The position numbers and the translations under genes were made by a program. From an uncultured Aquimarina sp. (lineage in GTDB: Bacteria; Bacteroidota; Bacteroidia; Flavobacteriales; Flavobacteriaceae), in NCBI GenBank assembly GCA_947489685.1, contig CANLEM010000002.1:744001-808000 (forward strand): a stretch of 64,000 nt of DNA, in the 5' to 3' direction. Below the pieces are notes generated by a model. The model did no database searches and was not told the origin of the DNA. It saw only the letters and a program-made list of their open reading frames with translations. Position 1 is the stretch's first letter. Every line of letters begins with the position of its first letter. Positions 7,535 through 16,130 of this stretch are shown here, in pieces.

Positions 7535-10500
7535 TTAGTTTTTGTAGTGATACTTGTTTTCTGAAACCAGCTTGCCTTGCGCATCCCGAATATATTGCAA
7601 GCGATTATAGGTGTCATACTCATAGTATACCGTATATCCTCTGGGATCTGTCATACTAGTTACTCCAATCATAGGATCGTAGGTATAGGTCGTTATCATT
7701 ACATCGCTAGGCAGTGCCGTTCTTAGATTGTTTAATGCCTGTCGTAATGCTCCTTCGGTGCCCGAATCTCCCATCGTATGATCGGCATCCAGATTAGATT
7801 TGGATTCGATATTGTTTACATAACTCGATACCGCACTATAGGTAGTATTTTCTAATTTGGCCACTGGATATTGATGATTATATCCCCAGATATAGGTAAT
7901 GGGGGTACCATCGGCCTTGGCAACCTGTCTTGGATTACCAAAACCATCGTAAGAGGTATAGGTTACTCTTTTTTCTAGGTCATTTAATCCGTTTGAGGTT
8001 TGTACCTCTTCGGGTAGCACTAGGTTATTACCCCATATTTTGTGCTTGGTATATACTTTGGATAATATTTTCTCCGGATCATTTCCTTCTTTTTTTGAAG
8101 TAATTACTTCGATTGGAGTTGCAATACGATGCTGATCGATCAACTTTTGTTCTGCCGCCGATCTATTGGCTACCGCTATATCTTGTGGATAGATCGTTTG
8201 CGTTTTAATAATTCTACCTTTACTATCAGTAGTTTCGGTTCGGGTTTGTTGCAGGTGTTGCGCATTATCATAGAAAAAGTCCTGCGTAGTCGTGATAGGG
8301 TTTTCTCCATTGCGATCGTACTGTTTAGAAATTCGTTTACTCATCGTGTGCCATTGCCTTTTTAGGCTATACTGCGCAATGGCAAAAAGACTATTTTGAA
8401 AACTAAAATGTTCATTTTCTACAAACGAAAAACCTTCTTTCATTACAGTTTCCTGTCGTACCACATAGATCTCTACATTTTTATCTAAAGCCGTTTGCTT
8501 GGTGTAGATATTTTGGGTTTCTGATACTTTTTGAAATTGATTCCCATTTTTCACATAGGTAGTAGCTCCTTTATTTCTTCCGAAGCCAAAGAAATTACTA
8601 TTGCGGATACCTGAGATATGATTTCCTTGAAACGTTAAAGATGGTTCAATGGCAAAATTACCTTCAAACTCGTGATGTACGGCTCCACCTTTAAAATCGT
8701 TACCCAATTCTTCGACCACATTACTATATCCGATATGATATCCTTGAGCATATAACGAAAATAATGTATTCGCAGTAATGGTAGTATATCCGCATTCGTT
8801 GGTATTCGTACAAACTATCGAACCATCAGGGCCACCGGTAAATCCGGTTCCGTTACCAGCGTTATTATTAGAATCATTTGAATCATTCGAGTTATTGGAG
8901 TCATTGGAGTTGTTAGAATTAGTTGAGTCTCCAGAATTAGTCGAATCCCCAGAACTGTCTGATCCACCTGAGTCTCCTGATCCACTTGAATCTCCAGAAC
9001 TACCTGAACCACCAGAATCTCCCGATCCACTTGAACCGCTTGAATCCCCAGAACTACCTGATCCGCTTGAACCTCCTGAACTACTATTAGAATCTCCTCC
9101 AGAGTTTGTACCATCTCCTTGGCTATTTGGACCATCTCCGGTATTACCACCTGTGCCACCATTATTATTACCTACGGTACCTGAAGAGTTTGACATACAA
9201 AACAACACTTTAGAGTCGATCACAGTAGGTCGCATATTTCGGTTAAAAACACTTCCTGTATCGCACCCCAAACAATCCATCGTGCCATAATGATACTGTT
9301 TGGTTTCTATTTTCCCACTTCCGTTTATGGTATTTACTTGTTGGATACGCATTCCACCTACCGGAATATTCTCTTGAGTGATCACCATAGGCGCATCATA
9401 ATAGCGCAATGTGACACCAGATATCGAATATCCAGGATCTAACTGAATGCTAAAACGATAAGCATGCCCTTTCTCTAACTTTACATACATTGATTTGGAA
9501 AAATTCTTATTATATACACCATAAGGAGTCATAATAGGAGTTTGCCCATGAATATCAGACTCACCGTAGATAGGTTGTACGGTACCGGTAGTGAGGTCAT
9601 ACACCTCGACTAAGGCAATATTAAAATCAATAGTAGAAAAACTACCGTCTGTTGCTGCATAAAAATCATCCAGGTTTGCTTTAAAAGATAAAAAACCTTT
9701 ATGATCAAAATCAACAGCTGGAATATCAAAACTATTCATTAGCAATTCGTTTTGAGAAACATCAGCAACTCTAGTGGCTATAGGAGGATAATTTTTTACC
9801 TCGCCATAATACGCATTACCCTCGTACGTAAATTCGTTACTCCCTCGCAGTGGGTATGTAATTCCTTTTACCAATCCTTTATGAGCAAAAGACGGATTTG
9901 ACGAACGATCAGCCGCTTTAAATGAGCTCAAAGCGTTTCGTAACAGATAATTACCCGAAACGGCATCAATAGTTTTTTGATCGATCAGGTTTTCATTTAA
10001 ATTTTTCCCGTTATAGTACCCCCAATGATCTTGGGCATACGAGAATCGAGAAGGTAAATCTTCGGGATCGGTATACGTAAAGGTATGAGGAGATAAGGCA
10101 TTTCCATCTTTAGAAACCTCGGTCACCGAAGATAAGAAATAGCGCTTACTATAATATCCTTGTGTAATGATATCTCCATTTATAGGGCCATTACTTCCTG
10201 TAATTAAATAGCCAAGATCAAAATGCTTCGTCTCCTGAGCACGATAATCCTGTATCATAACACGATCAAGTTGTTTAAAACCGGCTGGCATTTGTGTTTT
10301 TTGAGAATAGGTAAACGTGATCTTTCCTGCTGCGCCAGAATTAATTTCGGTAAGGTAACTGAAGTTTCCGGTGGCAAAAGTTACATATGCTTTTTCATTA
10401 GATTGAAAATCACAAAATCGAGGAGCTACACCATAATTGGTAATATTGTTTTCTTTGCTAATACTCTGCGAAAGACCGTTTGTATAACTCACATTACCCT

Positions 10501-11257
10501 GTGCATATGAAAACGTAATCTCATCTCCAGATGGATGCGTCATTTTGGTAAGATACCAGGCAGAAGCTACATCTTCTGGGTTTTCAGAACTATCAGCTTG
10601 ATTGCTGGCTCGATACCTAAATTTTTCTATTGCATTAACCCCTCCAAAATAATATGCCACACCTGTTGGGTCTACAATTTTAAAATGGGTTTCCTGATTT
10701 ACTTGTAGCAATTGAACTTTTAAAGGACTAGGCTCTAAAAAAACAACTCCTCTTGCATACATAGAAGTACTATTGTCATCTAGGTAAAATTTACCGCTAT
10801 ATCCATTAAAACTAAATGAAAAAATATCAGGCTGCGTATCTACAGCATTATTGCCTGGTCCTGTAGCTGCTGTAACGAATTGAAATTGATCCACACTGGC
10901 ATCAAGGTTAACTTGACTTGCGGGTATATATTGATTTTCGTCTTTTTGCCCAAATACTGTGCGGGTAATAACACCACCTGCAGAAAGGTTCCATCCCAGT
11001 CCTACCGAAGATGAATATTCGTTTACCCGTATCCCATTAGAGCTATAATTAATACTAACAGGTAATTGTAAAGCTCCTGATTTAAATTGATAAATCGGAA
11101 TGCCCAATTGTGGTGTCCCTGTAAAAAGACCAACAGGTACTTGGCCGTATTTCCCAATTGATGCAGCTTCTGGTGATTGCGGAAGGACATTTTGCAATGA
11201 CTGACCCATGGTAATGGCGCATACCATTACCAACATAAAGAACATGTGTTTTCTCAT
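7535..11257 (-). CDS. Secreted SpvB/TcB-like YD-repeat companion protein (Module A)
   Basis: The start is taken at the ATG at 11257, 48 codons inside the longest open frame, because a signal peptide (MRKHMFF, ending near TMGQ) follows and a good promoter lies just upstream. The protein has 1240 residues. The N-terminal region begins with SPEAASIGKYGQVPVG and GLGWNLSAGG, a pattern shared with the Module B companion and reminiscent of the SpvB/TcB family. Residues about 695-805 are an extreme Ser/Gly/Asp/Asn linker. The C-terminal 160 residues hold YD-type repeats (YTYDPMIGV, YEYDTYNRLQYI) and end there. The stop lies 19 bases before the RHS toxin start. It probably contributes to an RHS shell completed by the next protein, as TcB does with TcC; this is inference. 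Confidence 0.85.
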   Translation of the reverse strand: MRKHMFFMLVMVCAITMGQSLQNVLPQSPEAASIGKYGQVPVGLFTGTPQLGIPIYQFKSGALQLPVSINYSSNGIRVNEYSSSVGLGWNLSAGGVITRTVFGQKDENQYIPASQVNLDASVDQFQFVTAATGPGNNAVDTQPDIFSFSFNGYSGKFYLDDNSTSMYARGVVFLEPSPLKVQLLQVNQETHFKIVDPTGVAYYFGGVNAIEKFRYRASNQADSSENPEDVASAWYLTKMTHPSGDEITFSYAQGNVSYTNGLSQSISKENNITNYGVAPRFCDFQSNEKAYVTFATGNFSYLTEINSGAAGKITFTYSQKTQMPAGFKQLDRVMIQDYRAQETKHFDLGYLITGSNGPINGDIITQGYYSKRYFLSSVTEVSKDGNALSPHTFTYTDPEDLPSRFSYAQDHWGYYNGKNLNENLIDQKTIDAVSGNYLLRNALSSFKAADRSSNPSFAHKGLVKGITYPLRGSNEFTYEGNAYYGEVKNYPPIATRVADVSQNELLMNSFDIPAVDFDHKGFLSFKANLDDFYAATDGSFSTIDFNIALVEVYDLTTGTVQPIYGESDIHGQTPIMTPYGVYNKNFSKSMYVKLEKGHAYRFSIQLDPGYSISGVTLRYYDAPMVITQENIPVGGMRIQQVNTINGSGKIETKQYHYGTMDCLGCDTGSVFNRNMRPTVIDSKVLFCMSNSSGTVGNNNGGTGGNTGDGPNSQGDGTNSGGDSNSSSGGSSGSGSSGDSSGSSGSGDSGGSGSSGDSSGSGDSGGSDSSGDSTNSGDSTNSNNSNDSNNSNDSNDSNNNAGNGTGFTGGPDGSIVCTNTNECGYTTITANTLFSLYAQGYHIGYSNVVEELGNDFKGGAVHHEFEGNFAIEPSLTFQGNHISGIRNSNFFGFGRNKGATTYVKNGNQFQKVSETQNIYTKQTALDKNVEIYVVRQETVMKEGFSFVENEHFSFQNSLFAIAQYSLKRQWHTMSKRISKQYDRNGENPITTTQDFFYDNAQHLQQTRTETTDSKGRIIKTQTIYPQDIAVANRSAAEQKLIDQHRIATPIEVITSKKEGNDPEKILSKVYTKHKIWGNNLVLPEEVQTSNGLNDLEKRVTYTSYDGFGNPRQVAKADGTPITYIWGYNHQYPVAKLENTTYSAVSSYVNNIESKSNLDADHTMGDSGTEGALRQALNNLRTALPSDVMITTYTYDPMIGVTSMTDPRGYTVYYEYDTYNRLQYIRDAQGKLVSENKYHYKN
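8841..9172 (-). repeat. Low-complexity Ser/Gly/Asp/Asn linker-coding tract
   Basis: About 330 bp of degenerate short repeats encode runs of GSSG, GDSG, NSND and NNSND in the Module A companion protein. The antisense frame gives a spurious Pro/Glu/Leu-rich open frame. The linker separates the N-terminal SpvB-like half from the rest of the protein, and slippage here would change its length without disrupting the frame if units are multiples of three. Confidence 0.85.
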
Positions 11258-11298
11258 AAAGAAACTAGTTGAATGATTATTTTTTATTTTCCCGGCGC

Positions 11299-11329
11299 CA
11301 AAACTACGACTATTAATACGGTGAATCAA
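11299..11329 (-). promoter_or_regulatory. Bacteroidota-type promoter of Module A
   Basis: On the minus strand, TTG (11327-11329), a 20-base spacer, then TAGTTTTG (11299-11306), matching the TTTG...TAnnTTTG consensus. The predicted transcript starts near 11292, leaving a leader of about 35 bases before the chosen ATG at 11257. This also supports rejecting the longer upstream start at 11401, which would lie outside the transcript. Confidence 0.65.
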
Positions 11330-11511
11330 TAGGGTCATTAGGGGAAAAATACCCTTTGGCGCAAAAAGTTTTCCACAAAAGACCCTAACACATTGATCCA
11401 CAACCTAAACACAAATAATTGTAAACGAATTTGGCGTAACTCGATGCAATAATAAAGCGTGCCAGTTTCATTTTTTGAAACTGAGAAAAGTTTTTTTTGA
11501 TTTTTTGAAAC

Positions 11512-11778
11512 CTAATGAGCAACGTGTTTCTGGTTGCCATATTCTTTATTATAAAATCCAAAAGCAAACCCTACTGCTTCTTCATAAATAAAGCTTTGGA
11601 TAGTAGTATCATATACTACCGGGGCGTTTAACTCTTTCATGGTCTGAATTAACCGATACAATGTTGTTTTTGAAATCCCAAGACGATAAGATAATGTAAC
11701 AGGGCAACCCGTAGCTTGTGGTCTAATTAATTGATCTATTCTATCTATTAATTCTATTTGTTTAATGATCACATTCAT
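11512..11778 (-). CDS. Small helix-turn-helix protein next to Module A
   Basis: An 88-residue protein. Residues about 5-50 form a winged-HTH head of the HTH_11/DeoR-like type (IDRIDQLIRPQATGCP, then YRLGISKTTLYRLIQTMKEL). The tail is short and aromatic, with IVYD-like and YEEAVGFAFGF segments. Small proteins of this kind are common in Bacteroidota, and the HTH suggests DNA binding. An AAAGGGAA stretch upstream of the ATG at 11778 could aid initiation. It is read in the same direction as Module A and ends 254 bases before the companion start. It may regulate the RHS module; this is inferred from position only. Confidence 0.8.
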   Translation of the reverse strand: MNVIIKQIELIDRIDQLIRPQATGCPVTLSYRLGISKTTLYRLIQTMKELNAPVVYDTTIQSFIYEEAVGFAFGFYNKEYGNQKHVAH

Positions 11779-11895
11779 AATTTTTTTCCCTTTAGCAATT
11801 TGTAATTGTATTACTGATTCTTGATAGCAATTATGATGTCATGTACATTCTCGAGATTGGGGCAGGACTTCATGTATTACGTTTTTTTGTTGAGT

Positions 11896-11927
11896 CAAAA
11901 GTATAGGCTTTACACGATTGAAAGCAA
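11896..11927 (-). promoter_or_regulatory. Promoter of the small HTH gene
   Basis: On the minus strand, TTG (11925-11927), 21 bases, then TACTTTTG (11896-11903). It implies a leader of roughly 110 bases before the HTH ATG at 11778. Confidence 0.55.
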
Positions 11928-12130
11928 GGAAAGTAAGTCGGATTTTATAAAACACGACTTGTTAAACAGATATTTAAGTCACTGATAATCATTGTATTAC
12001 TTGATATGCGAGTGCTGCTAGTTCTACCAATAGTAAAACCACATCCAAGCCTAAAAAAAGACTAATAAAAACCTAAAAATTGTGAAAAACTGGAGAAAAT
12101 GTACGGATAAGTTGCATATCATCAACATGT

Positions 12131-12172
12131 AAAAAAAGCTATGCCTTAACAAGCATAGCTTTTGTTTTTTTT
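12131..12172 (-). terminator. Terminator of Module B
   Basis: Perfect 11-bp stem AAAAGCTATGC (12134-12144) with GCATAGCTTTT (12153-12163). There are T runs on both sides, so it can work in both directions. It follows the immunity candidate at 12281. A nearly identical copy of this hairpin occurs at 23313-23350. Confidence 0.8.
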
Positions 12173-12280
12173 ATCTATCTATTTTGCCACTAGTCACAAA
12201 TTAATGAGAGCGAGGCTTAGCATTTATTTTTCTTATGTATATATATGTTTCGCGGATTACAAATCCGTATTATCTGGGTA

Positions 12281-12640
12281 TTATCCCCAAACAACCTGAT
12301 TTTCAATTATATTATAAACATAATAACTCTCTTCCCAATTCTCTCCATCATTTGATATTTTTAATAGCAAAGCATCTCTTTGTTCTCCTTTAACTTCTAT
12401 AGATACATTAATACCTATTGCTACAACATCTACATCACCATCTTTAAATAATGTTTCTTCAAAAACTTCTACAGCTTTAATAGAATCTATTATTTCATTG
12501 TTATCATAATATCCTACAGGTATAAAATCTCCCGATTTATTTAGTTTTGAAGCAAAGGGCGCAAACTCACCTATTTCTTGAAGATAAATTTCTGCCTGCT
12601 CGAAAATGTTATTTCTTAACTTATTTAAAATATCACTCAT
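12281..12640 (-). CDS. Candidate cytoplasmic immunity protein for the Module B nuclease toxin
   Basis: A 119-residue acidic protein without signal peptide or membrane segment. It begins with a helix (MSDILNKLRNNIFEQAEIYLQE) and continues as an alpha/beta domain with a beta-rich end (GINVSIEVKGEQRDALLLK, then ESYYVYNI). No named immunity family recognised with confidence. It starts 23 bases after the stop of the RHS toxin and is the last gene before the operon terminator. That position and the acidic soluble character fit an inhibitor that neutralises a nuclease inside the producing cell. The role is inferred from context. Confidence 0.8.
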   Translation of the reverse strand: MSDILNKLRNNIFEQAEIYLQEIGEFAPFASKLNKSGDFIPVGYYDNNEIIDSIKAVEVFEETLFKDGDVDVVAIGINVSIEVKGEQRDALLLKISNDGENWEESYYVYNIIENQVVWG

Positions 12641-12663
12641 TTATTTAATTTAACTTTTTATTT

Positions 12664-15600
12664 TCAACTCTTCTTTAACTTTCCTGTTTTAGTTCTTCTT
12701 GTTTTAGTATTATCTGTTGCTCTAGTGTTAATAACCGTTGTTGAATTATAAAATTTAATATCAAAACCTGCTCTTTGCAATGGCCCACTTAATCTAGCTG
12801 CTTGATTTATAATCAATTCAGGTTTTACTCCTTTCCCGTTTGATATTTCCTTTTGTAATCTTAATTGTCTTGTTAAAGATTGAGATTTTACATTTTTTAT
12901 TTCAACGGTTCCCCCGTCTGGCTTTACAGCATCTGGAATAGTTCTACCAGAATTACCTGTTTTTGGGTCTAGAGCCTCCATAGGAGTCGTATTTTTATCT
13001 AAACCATTTTTAGATAATTGTTCTGTTTCCGTAGCCCTACCTCTTTGTGCATTTTGTGATACCTTAGATGCTTTACTTGTGTTTTCCGAAGCTTTACCAG
13101 CAACTTCAGAAACTTTAGCCGTTGTTTCCGCCGCTTTACCACCTACATCTACACTTGTTCTTACTATTTTCCCCGCATCAGCAGCTAAAATAGTCTCGGT
13201 TGTTCCGAGCATAGGAGTATTAGATGTTCCTAATAAAGGTGGATTCATTCCAAAAACTGGAAGCAACTCTAAACCTTCTAATTCAATACCCATTCCCATT
13301 TTATTCTCCTGGAAGGCATATGTAGAATTGTACACATAATCTTCTGCCAGCGGATCTAACTGCCAGAATCTACCGATACTACGATCACTCATTCTGTATC
13401 GCCATTCATGAGTATTCAAACCTAAATCCTCAGTCAACTCTTGCCCTTGGAAGGTTTTTAGGTTATTTTTAGTCCCTCTTAATGTGTAATTATAACCTTC
13501 TTGTTCCATCCCAAATGGGTAATGGTTTTGCTCTCTTCTGATTTCTTCATGATAATCTCCATCTCCATCTACATCAACACCATTTTGAGTAAAATCTATG
13601 TTTCCATCTCTATCATTATCCGCATAGGTAATTCTAGTGTTTTGCCATATGTCACGGTACTCATAAACATATGTAAAAGAACCATCATTTTCTTGCTCGA
13701 TATACCCTTCAGGATGTGTAATTGACTTTAATGTGGCATTTTCATACACATAGTTACCAATGTAATCTACAATAGTTATATTTCCATTATCAGTAGCAAT
13801 TTTACTCACCTTAACACCTTCGGCATCATAAACATACTTAATATTTCCATTATACTTTATAGTAGTAACATTAACTATTGTAGGAGCATTAAAATGATCA
13901 TAGATAACATTTGTAATCCCTTTGTTTTTATCTCTGGTAAGATTTCCATTGATATCATAAGCATAATCATTATCTGTATTATCGCCATCTTTAAAGCCAT
14001 AGGCCTTATTTCCAGTATCCGTTACACTTAGTAATTTATTACCTGTATTATAATTATAATTTAATATGTCCATGTTAGCATAGCTCGATCCATTCTGGAA
14101 GCCATTTCTAGTTAGAGACAGGATATTACCAACTTTATCATACCTAATATTTGACACACTGTAATTATTATTACTACTGGTTGCACTAAGAATTCTATTT
14201 AGATCATCGTAATTGTATGTATAAGAACGTTTCTCCTGATCATTAACTGTCTTCCAAAAAGCTTCGCTAATGTTACCATCATATAATGGCTTTGTATCAA
14301 GATTTTCTGTTGGTAAGTTAGAATTAATCCCAAATGCAAACAAATCATCTCCCATATTATTTACATCATTGATTCTCCTTAACCATCCTCTCACGTTATA
14401 GGTGTAATTTATATTCTGTAATCCACCACCAACAGTTTTGGAGGTTAATTGGCCTAGTGCATCATAGCTGTTTTCAGCAATCGTTTCTTCCTGACCATTA
14501 ATAGATTGTATTTGCTTCATTACTCTACCCATATAATCATAGGTAAAGGTATCTACTGTTATAATAGCGGCATTCGTACCCTTGGTATGTGTAGTTTTGG
14601 TTTCTAATACTTTACCTACAAAGTCCAATTTTGTTGCTACAATATCGGTAGTGTTTAAGTACTCATTTTTACTAGCGGTATATACGGGTCTTGATTTTTG
14701 ATCATAATAAGTTACTGTAGTGATCCAGTCATTGGTATCTAATACTCTTACCTTGCTTCCTGTTGGCAGGGACCTGGTACGGTTTGTAATTGCCTCCCCA
14801 GACACCGTACCCGGATTCACTAACCCTGCTATATCAAAATTGTAATCATCATAATAATTAATCGTAAAAATTTTAAACATACGTACTGGATACGAATCAT
14901 CTTTAGTGTAGTATAATGTGGTACCTGCTATCGTATTTGGCGTAGTGGTTCTGCTTTCATGTGTCTTATATGTCTTAGAATTAAGTTTGCTACGCAGTAA
15001 AGCTACAGTACTACCATTCTCAATCAATCCTGTATAGGCCACTCTTCCTAAAGCATCATACTTTGTAAATAACCACCTTCTTTTTGCTCTTAGATTAGCA
15101 TCTTGCGTTAACACTGGTTGGTCTAATCTATTATAGATGATATACTCCCAATCTTTACCTGGTATTTTCTTTTCGATCAGTCGGTTTCTATGATCATAAT
15201 GGTACTGGTAACAGAGTTCGTCAAGCTCAGTCTGACTAACTCCGTTGTCGGTTATGACTTTTGGGGGAATCACAAAGGTTAAATTCCCAAAATCATCAAA
15301 TACATAATAGGTATCATGTGCAACACCTGCATTATAGGTTCGCTTTAAAACTACTTGCCCGGATTTATTTTTGTATTCCCTAGTTGTATGATTATTACCC
15401 TCTGTAGGACTCCAGTTTTCATCTTTGGTAACCGTAACATATAGCTCATTAGCCAAATAATAGTTTTCTTTTACCAACTCTGGTTTTTCGGTATTACCAT
15501 CTGTAAAAGCTACCTTAAAATAGAGCACCTCATTGGCGTCATTGGTAGTCCAATCAAACTTTATGGTATGATCGGTATCACTAGCGGCATTGGCTTTCCA

Positions 15601-16110
15601 GGCTTTGCCCGGTGCACCTTGCTCCAGTACTCTATTTAAGGGCGAGTCTTCAAATACACTTTCAGAATATGCGTTTACTTCTGACGGATTAGTGATTCCA
15701 GGAAAATCATCTGCATAAGTATTTAGGTAGTATGTATTAATATCTTGGTTAACATCTACCGACTGCAAACTCCCTGAATTTGCATTGGATGCAAAGGGCA
15801 GGTATTGTTTATCTTGTCTACCATAAACATCATATTGCATATGGGTAACAATATCTTTACCTTCTGGCGATGCCTTTATGGCTCTTTGTTGTATCGGTCT
15901 ACCCAATCCATCAAAATAAGTAACACTTTCTATGGTATTATCTACTGCACTTATATTAGAGCAATCTACAGAATTGATTTCCGCAATGGTTAATGCCACT
16001 TGCGGCACAATAGTATGAACATAATTTTCATCGGATAACACTACTTGCGCTTGGATTTGTAATCCCACGAATAGCATTATAATACTGTATATGATTTTAT
16101 TTTTTATCAT
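12664..16110 (-). CDS. Secreted RHS toxin with a PD-(D/E)xK nuclease-like tip (Module B)
   Basis: A 1148-residue protein. A signal peptide ends at about residue 21 (QIQAQ). DUF6443 follows (about 28-85, TYFDGLGRPIQQ), then RHS/YD repeats, then an RHS core with an EF-hand-like DNDRDGNID loop, YPFG and GRFWQLDPLAED near 930. The variable tip (about 948-1148) has an Ala/Ser/Lys helical stretch, then GRTIPDAV (Asp1060), VEIKNVKSQSLTRQLR (Glu1070, Lys1072, Gln1082) and a basic C-terminus. The D...ExK spacing plus the QxR helix is typical of restriction-endonuclease-fold toxins and resembles Tox-REase-7, so DNA cleavage is predicted. The RHS body is closely similar to the Module A protein at protein and DNA level, but it lacks the Asp-repeat N-terminus and the inserted domain. 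Confidence 0.9.
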   Translation of the reverse strand: MIKNKIIYSIIMLFVGLQIQAQVVLSDENYVHTIVPQVALTIAEINSVDCSNISAVDNTIESVTYFDGLGRPIQQRAIKASPEGKDIVTHMQYDVYGRQDKQYLPFASNANSGSLQSVDVNQDINTYYLNTYADDFPGITNPSEVNAYSESVFEDSPLNRVLEQGAPGKAWKANAASDTDHTIKFDWTTNDANEVLYFKVAFTDGNTEKPELVKENYYLANELYVTVTKDENWSPTEGNNHTTREYKNKSGQVVLKRTYNAGVAHDTYYVFDDFGNLTFVIPPKVITDNGVSQTELDELCYQYHYDHRNRLIEKKIPGKDWEYIIYNRLDQPVLTQDANLRAKRRWLFTKYDALGRVAYTGLIENGSTVALLRSKLNSKTYKTHESRTTTPNTIAGTTLYYTKDDSYPVRMFKIFTINYYDDYNFDIAGLVNPGTVSGEAITNRTRSLPTGSKVRVLDTNDWITTVTYYDQKSRPVYTASKNEYLNTTDIVATKLDFVGKVLETKTTHTKGTNAAIITVDTFTYDYMGRVMKQIQSINGQEETIAENSYDALGQLTSKTVGGGLQNINYTYNVRGWLRRINDVNNMGDDLFAFGINSNLPTENLDTKPLYDGNISEAFWKTVNDQEKRSYTYNYDDLNRILSATSSNNNYSVSNIRYDKVGNILSLTRNGFQNGSSYANMDILNYNYNTGNKLLSVTDTGNKAYGFKDGDNTDNDYAYDINGNLTRDKNKGITNVIYDHFNAPTIVNVTTIKYNGNIKYVYDAEGVKVSKIATDNGNITIVDYIGNYVYENATLKSITHPEGYIEQENDGSFTYVYEYRDIWQNTRITYADNDRDGNIDFTQNGVDVDGDGDYHEEIRREQNHYPFGMEQEGYNYTLRGTKNNLKTFQGQELTEDLGLNTHEWRYRMSDRSIGRFWQLDPLAEDYVYNSTYAFQENKMGMGIELEGLELLPVFGMNPPLLGTSNTPMLGTTETILAADAGKIVRTSVDVGGKAAETTAKVSEVAGKASENTSKASKVSQNAQRGRATETEQLSKNGLDKNTTPMEALDPKTGNSGRTIPDAVKPDGGTVEIKNVKSQSLTRQLRLQKEISNGKGVKPELIINQAARLSGPLQRAGFDIKFYNSTTVINTRATDNTKTRRTKTGKLKKS

Positions 16111-16130
16111 CTTAATTATTCTTTATGGGA

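Larger units (their letters stand above)
11779..12280. other. Intergenic region between Module B end and the HTH gene
   Basis: 502 bases without a convincing gene. It holds the HTH-gene promoter (11896-11927, minus) and the Module B terminator (12131-12172). No other open frame or repeat stood out. Confidence 0.7.

Noticed and set aside
8778-9290. 170-codon plus-strand Pro/Glu/Leu-rich frame
   Set aside because: It is the antisense of the Ser/Gly/Asp linker and has low-complexity composition.
11258-11401. N-terminal extension of the Module A companion protein
   Set aside because: It lacks a signal peptide, lies upstream of the predicted transcription start and precedes a normal Sec signal at 11257.
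11385-11567. 60-codon minus-strand frame overlapping the HTH gene
   Set aside because: It overlaps the HTH gene in another frame, has no domain and no plausible promoter.
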